A stretch of DNA of 64,000 nt from Brenneria goodwinii (lineage in GTDB: Bacteria > Pseudomonadota > Gammaproteobacteria > Enterobacterales > Enterobacteriaceae): contig NZ_CP014137.1 in assembly GCF_002291445.1 (NCBI RefSeq), positions 930,001-994,000 on the forward strand. The letters are read 5' to 3'. A program made the translations under genes and the position numbers. The notes under the pieces are model-generated. The model was not told the origin of the DNA. It worked only from the letters and a program-made list of their open reading frames with translations, and ran no database searches. Every line of letters starts with the position of its first letter. Positions within the stretch are counted from its first letter, which is position 1. Shown one piece after another: positions 60,694 through 64,000 of this stretch.

Positions 60694-61659
60694 ATGAATG
60701 CTAAACGGTGGCTATATACTGTGTTTTTTTTGATGAGTATATTTTCGATAAGTACATTCGCTAAAGAACGTGAAAATTACCTGTATACTTCTTCTGATGA
60801 TTTAGCAAAAATTTATCCTTTATTAACCCGCCAGGACATTACCGGGGTACAGATTGTCTATAACTGGAAGCGGTTGGAAGTCGCGCCGGGGAAGTATGAT
60901 TTTTCCGTGATAGAAAAGGATCTTACTCTACTGCGGAAAATCAATAAAAAAATGTTTTTGCAGATTCAGGATCGTTTTTTTGAACCGCAAGCCCGTTATA
61001 TCCCACAATATTTGTTAGACGACCCTCAATATGCTGGTGGCCTGGTGGAACAACAGGATAATCCGGGAGAAGGTAAATCGCAGGCTATAGGGTGGGCGGC
61101 GGTTCAATGGAATGATGCGTTGAGAAAACGTTATCAAAAATTGATTTCTGCCTTAGCGCAGACATTTGATGGCAGAATTGAAGGTATAAACTTACCTGAA
61201 ACGGCGATTGATATAGATATCAAGCATGATAAAACGGGTTTTAGCTGTGATAAATACTATGCGGCTACGCTTGATAACTTAAAATTCACTCGCTCGGTGT
61301 TTAAAAAATCTCATGTCGTACAATATGTGAATTTTTGGCCGTGCGAATGGGACAACGATCATAAATATATGTCTCGCCTTTTCCAGTTCGCGAAAGATAA
61401 TAATATAGGTCTGGGTGGACCGGATATTGTCCCTCATAAAAAGGCACAGATGCACAACTCATATCCTTTTTTTAATCGCTATAAAAATAAACTACCGTTA
61501 GTTGCCATGGCAGTACAGGAACCGACATTAACTTATATTAATCCGGTCACGCATAAAAAATTTTCCAAGGAAGAGTTTGTTGATTTCGCTGAAAATTATC
61601 TGGGAGCAGACATTATCTTCTGGAGCGTTGATTCGCCATGGTTGAGTGGAAAAAATTGA
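60694..61659 (+). CDS. Secreted glycoside hydrolase-like protein of unknown specificity
   Basis: A 321-residue protein with a signal peptide (about residues 1-24, ending STFA). The fold pattern is that of a clan A (beta/alpha)8 glycosidase: QIVYNWKRLEVAPGKYDFS near residue 55, a candidate acid/base Glu in GINLPETAID and a candidate nucleophile Glu in MAVQEPTL. The coding sequence is clearly more AT-rich than the neighbouring genes. GAGG precedes the ATG. It may be a laterally acquired wall- or polysaccharide-active enzyme; no exact family is assigned. Confidence 0.65.
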   Translation: MNAKRWLYTVFFLMSIFSISTFAKERENYLYTSSDDLAKIYPLLTRQDITGVQIVYNWKRLEVAPGKYDFSVIEKDLTLLRKINKKMFLQIQDRFFEPQARYIPQYLLDDPQYAGGLVEQQDNPGEGKSQAIGWAAVQWNDALRKRYQKLISALAQTFDGRIEGINLPETAIDIDIKHDKTGFSCDKYYAATLDNLKFTRSVFKKSHVVQYVNFWPCEWDNDHKYMSRLFQFAKDNNIGLGGPDIVPHKKAQMHNSYPFFNRYKNKLPLVAMAVQEPTLTYINPVTHKKFSKEEFVDFAENYLGADIIFWSVDSPWLSGKN

Positions 61660-61771
61660 GTGAAAATTAGATCCAGACGCAGCGTTACGTTTTTTGTACA
61701 ATTTGGCGTTGAATGTTCGATATCCCTCTTTCTCCTTTCATACGTGGTTTAACGGCAAGAGGTGACGAATA

Positions 61772-61915
61772 ATGAATCGTGGTGAACTAGAACAGTTGCT
61801 GACCGATTATCCGTTAGTTAAGAAAATAAGGAATCTGGCGACGGTCGATTGGTTTAATCCCCTGATCACAACGTTACAGGAAGGGTTGCCCTTTGTCGGT
61901 CTTACCGCTACTGTG
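61772..61915 (+). pseudogene. dsdA: 5' remnant of D-serine dehydratase gene dsdA
   Basis: The first 48 residues follow DsdA (LTDYPLVKKIRNLATVDWFNP, then LQEGLPFVGLTA). At that point homology ends, and the frame runs on into the terminator and tRNA-Asn region with unrelated sequence. AGAGG precedes the ATG, so the expression signals are still there. The intact enzyme has about 440 residues. The break lies 115 bases from the tRNA gene, as expected after excision or replacement of DNA at a tRNA integration site. Confidence 0.7.
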
Positions 61916-61991
61916 AACTGCACCAACACACCTCATATAACATTCAATGCGGGTAGATGTAAATTAGAGGATAACCAATTGTTTAAAATGC

Positions 61992-62018
61992 AAAAAACAG
62001 ACACCAGTAGATGTCTGC
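61992..62018 (-). terminator. Terminator of tRNA-Asn
   Basis: On the minus strand a CAGACA/TGTCTG stem is followed by TTTTTTGC, 11 bases after the tRNA 3' end. The same block, with a few changes, occurs at 2368-2410. Confidence 0.75.
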
Positions 62019-62029
62019 TTCTTTTAAAT

Positions 62030-62105
62030 TGGCTCCCCTGACTGGACTCGAACCAGTGACATACGGATTAACAGTCCGCCGTTCTACCGACTGAACTACA
62101 GAGGA
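62030..62105 (-). tRNA. tRNA-Asn (GTT anticodon)
   Basis: A 76-base cloverleaf including the encoded CCA. The acceptor TCCTCTG pairs with CAGGGGA with one G-T wobble. The anticodon loop is CTGTTAA, and the T-loop has GGTTCGAGTCC. The location next to mtfA is that of asnT in E. coli. Asn tRNA genes are frequent integration targets for islands. Confidence 0.95.
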
Positions 62106-62214
62106 ATCGTGTGAACGGGGCGCATGATATCCGGCACCTGATGCACTGTCAATGGCAAAGTCGGCGGTAATTGTCTGACTGTTTAGGCAGTGTACAGCGC
62201 TTTCTTCACCGTGG

Positions 62215-63012
62215 TTAATACGTAACGGGCGCGCGATAATCGGCGCTGTTTTGCCACGCTTTGAGGCGGGTTAACGGATCCTGGCGATAAAACCCTTTAA
62301 AGCACTGGTATAGCGCGGGGAATCGTTCATCCAATAATGCCGGCGCGCTGAAGAAATACTCGGAGAGTACGGCAAAACATTCGACCGGGTCTTGAGCCGC
62401 GTAGGGATCCATGCTGGCCGCGTCTTCTCCGACTAAATCGATTTCCTCCTGCAAAGATTCCATCGCGGCATGCAACTGCTGTTCCCACTGCGCGACATCA
62501 CGCAGGGCAATCGGCGGAACGCCGGTAGCGATGCCGCCGCCGCGGAGATCCAACTTGTGGGCGACTTCGTGAATAACCAGGTTAAATCCGGAAAGATCGA
62601 ACGAGTCCTGAATTTCCTGCCAGTTAAGTACAATCGGCCCCTGGTCCCAGCTTTGTCCGGACTGTACTATTCTGCCGGTGTGAACCAGCCCAATATCGTC
62701 CTGCCATTCGTCATCCACCGTGAAAGGACCAGGATAGATCAGCACTTCGTGAAAGCCATTCAGGCACTCAATACCCAGTTCCAGGATCGGCAAAGAAAAC
62801 AGTAACGCGATGCGCTGCTGCATTAATTCGGTTAGCGTCAATCCCTGTAATGGGATCAGGCGTTTCAGTTTCAGGAACTGATCCGCGATATTTATCAGCC
62901 GCGACTGCTCCTTGTCGCTTAACGGAGCGAGTAGGGGAATCGCCACCGCAGGCTGCCAGCGATCCAGCGCTTCAACCTGAAGTTCATTTGTTTTCCACGG
63001 CCACTTAATCAT
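62215..63012 (-). CDS. mtfA: MtfA, Mlc titration factor A
   Basis: A 265-residue cytoplasmic zinc peptidase-like protein. The HEVAH motif (His148, Glu149, His152) binds zinc, with the family blocks EVLIYPGPFTVDDEW and QDPVECFAVLSEYFFSAP around it. In E. coli it binds and inactivates the glucose repressor Mlc and so tunes ptsG. The length and the position between tRNA-Ser and tRNA-Asn match the E. coli arrangement. This gene marks return to the core chromosome. Confidence 0.93.
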   Translation of the reverse strand: MIKWPWKTNELQVEALDRWQPAVAIPLLAPLSDKEQSRLINIADQFLKLKRLIPLQGLTLTELMQQRIALLFSLPILELGIECLNGFHEVLIYPGPFTVDDEWQDDIGLVHTGRIVQSGQSWDQGPIVLNWQEIQDSFDLSGFNLVIHEVAHKLDLRGGGIATGVPPIALRDVAQWEQQLHAAMESLQEEIDLVGEDAASMDPYAAQDPVECFAVLSEYFFSAPALLDERFPALYQCFKGFYRQDPLTRLKAWQNSADYRAPVTY

Positions 63013-63106
63013 TGCTGTTGCTCGCTAAGTCATCACTTGAATCTAAAGACGATAGCTAATGCTGTTAAAATGCCTTAAAAGAGGGCATTATAGCAGCCTC
63101 TTAGAC

Positions 63107-63196
63107 GGAGAGATGCCGGAGCGGCTGAACGGACCGGTCTCGAAAACCGGAGTGGGGGCAACTCCACCGGGGGTTCAAATCCCCCTCTCTCCGCCA
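63107..63196 (+). tRNA. serU: tRNA-Ser (CGA anticodon)
   Basis: A 90-base class II tRNA with CCA encoded. GGAGAGA pairs with TCTCTCC. The anticodon loop CTCGAAA has CGA at 63141-63143, and the long variable arm contains GTGGGGGCAACTCCAC. It is almost the same as E. coli serU. Confidence 0.96.
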
Positions 63197-63660
63197 ACAT
63201 TCAAACAGTTACATGAATGTCTTTCTGTGACAATTACCACGCTGAAGAAAATTCTTATAAGATCGCAATATCGCTTCCATCTTTAGTGTGATGGTTTGCT
63301 TTTGCTTACTTTCACAGTCCAAGCTACGCCGTGGCAACCCTTTCTTCATAACATAATCGCGTGCGGCACATCCGATTTTTTTCAATCATGTTTATAAATC
63401 GCGGCGCACCAGTACCCATAGCCCTGTTCACTTTCCTTCGTCCATCCCTGTTGTTTCAGCTGTTTCGCGCGGATAATTTATTATACCGTGCCGCATAAGT
63501 ATAATTTCCATGGTCAGGCGCTTCTTTGTGAAAATTAACGGGGCGGTATGTGCCAGCCGCTAAAATAGCAGATTTCTGGATGATGACCAGGCCGGGTTGA
63601 GCCGTTATTGGTTGACGTCACGATCTTGCGAAGTTCAAAAAGTGTGATTTTTTTAACAGA
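63197..63660. other. Intergenic region with possible gene remnants
   Basis: No intact gene. On the minus strand 63485-63511 reads MEIILMRHG, the start typical of histidine phosphatases. A shifted frame ending at 63382 reads KQLKQQGWTKESEQGYGYWC. These may be pieces of one or two decayed genes. Confidence 0.3.
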
Positions 63661-63666
63661 TTCACG

Positions 63667-63694
63667 CTTGAATTTTTCATCAATGCCGCCATCT
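63667..63694 (+). promoter_or_regulatory. Heat-shock (sigma-32) promoter
   Basis: CTTGAA (63667-63672), then 14 bases, then CGCCATCT (63687-63694) matches the sigma-32 consensus CTTGAA-N13-15-CCCCATNT. It lies about 75 bases before the Hsp20 start codon. Confidence 0.65.
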
Positions 63695-63768
63695 TGATCA
63701 ACGGACAAGCGATGCTTGCCTGATAGGTTGAGCTTTTGAATGTATCTAGCATATTCAGGAGGTTAATT

Positions 63769-64000
63769 ATGGCACTGAGAACCTTGTCATTGTTCCCTGA
63801 TGTTTCCGGTTCGCTCTTTTCCGATCGTTTTAACCGTATCGATCGGCTATTCAGCCAGTTAACTGGCGATACCCCGCTGTCGGCAACGCCGTCGTATGAT
63901 ATCCGGATGTTAGGCGACAACCGGTATGGGATCACGTTGAGCGTGCCCGGTTGGAAAGAGGACGAACTGGAGATAAAAACGGCGGGCGGCCGACTGACCG
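63769..64000 (+). CDS. Hsp20/alpha-crystallin family small heat-shock protein (5' part)
   Basis: The window ends after 77 codons. The N-terminus MALRTLSLFPDVSGSLFSDRF, then DRLFSQLTG, and the beginning of the crystallin domain (SYDIRMLGDNRYGITLSVPGW) resemble IbpA/IbpB. AGGAGG is placed 6 bases before the ATG. A CCTGA segment at 63719-63723 can pair with TCAGG (63755-63759), which includes part of the ribosome-binding site. That is a possible RNA thermometer as in other ibp genes. Confidence 0.85.
   Translation, partial: MALRTLSLFPDVSGSLFSDRFNRIDRLFSQLTGDTPLSATPSYDIRMLGDNRYGITLSVPGWKEDELEIKTAGGRLT

Noticed and set aside
62030..62105. Direct repeat of the tRNA-Asn 3' end at 2.4 kb as an attachment-site pair
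   Set aside because: The left copy includes only the terminator block, not the tRNA 3' end where integrases recombine, and no integrase gene is in the window.
1..64000. CRISPR array
   Set aside because: No series of short direct repeats with regular unique spacers was seen. The repeats present are long dispersed modules.

Overview
The window is chromosomal DNA of a gamma-proteobacterium of the order Enterobacterales. The right edge carries a core arrangement also known from Escherichia coli: tRNA-Ser(CGA), mtfA on the opposite strand, then tRNA-Asn. The left edge is the tail of a type VI secretion cluster. A plant-associated member of the Pectobacteriaceae (Brenneria, Pectobacterium or Dickeya-like) fits the gene content, but the species cannot be fixed from sequence alone. 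Most of what lies between the edges looks like accessory DNA assembled in blocks.

Layout. (1) 1-2.3 kb: end of a T6SS operon (tssF, tssG, tssJ, tssE). (2) 2.8-19.2 kb: two divergent myo-inositol operons. The minus-strand operon carries an iolE-like gene, a Gfo/Idh dehydrogenase, iolD, a sugar transporter, a TIM-barrel isomerase and iolG. The plus-strand operon carries a sugar transporter, iolE, iolG, a two-subunit transketolase, iolB and a DMT exporter. No iolC kinase, iolJ aldolase or iolA is visible. (3) 19.3-23.8 kb: a small inverted-repeat element, an MFS transporter, iolI and an AraC-type regulator. (4) 24.4-37.7 kb: a long operon encoding an almost complete 4-hydroxybutyrate to acetyl-CoA route: Fe-alcohol dehydrogenase, 4-hydroxybutyryl-CoA dehydratase, CoA-transferase, two acyl-CoA dehydrogenases, FixABCX, thiolase, 3-hydroxyacyl-CoA dehydrogenase and crotonase. 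(5) 37.8-45.4 kb: two TetR regulators, a SnoaL-like protein, a PqiABC-type lipid transport set with a split PqiA, MipA and a lipoprotein. (6) 45.6-48.2 kb: a Zur-box-linked COG0523 GTPase surrounded by gene fragments. (7) 48.3-60 kb: a SorC-regulated carbohydrate locus with a triosephosphate-isomerase-like protein, a DhaK/DhaL-type kinase, an RpiB-like isomerase, transaldolase, an internally deleted transketolase, two TIM barrels, an MFS transporter and a 2-hydroxyacid dehydrogenase. (8) 60.7-64 kb: an AT-rich gene for a secreted glycosidase-like protein, a dsdA remnant, the tRNA/mtfA core and the start of a heat-shock Hsp20 gene.

The most unusual system spans 2.8-37.7 kb. Four copies of a 120-250 bp non-coding module sit at 10.5, 11.4, 22.3 and 24.2 kb. 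Each is oriented so that it reads outward into a different catabolic unit: the minus-strand iol operon, the plus-strand iol operon, iolI and the 4-hydroxybutyrate operon. Two of the modules are followed by small leader ORFs that begin with nearly the same ten residues. This wires inositol breakdown and a radical [4Fe-4S] 4-hydroxybutyryl-CoA dehydratase pathway into one apparent regulon, with the AraC protein in the middle as the obvious candidate regulator. The missing iolC/iolJ and the extra transketolase suggest that the inositol branch may not follow the textbook phosphorylated route. That last point is inference.
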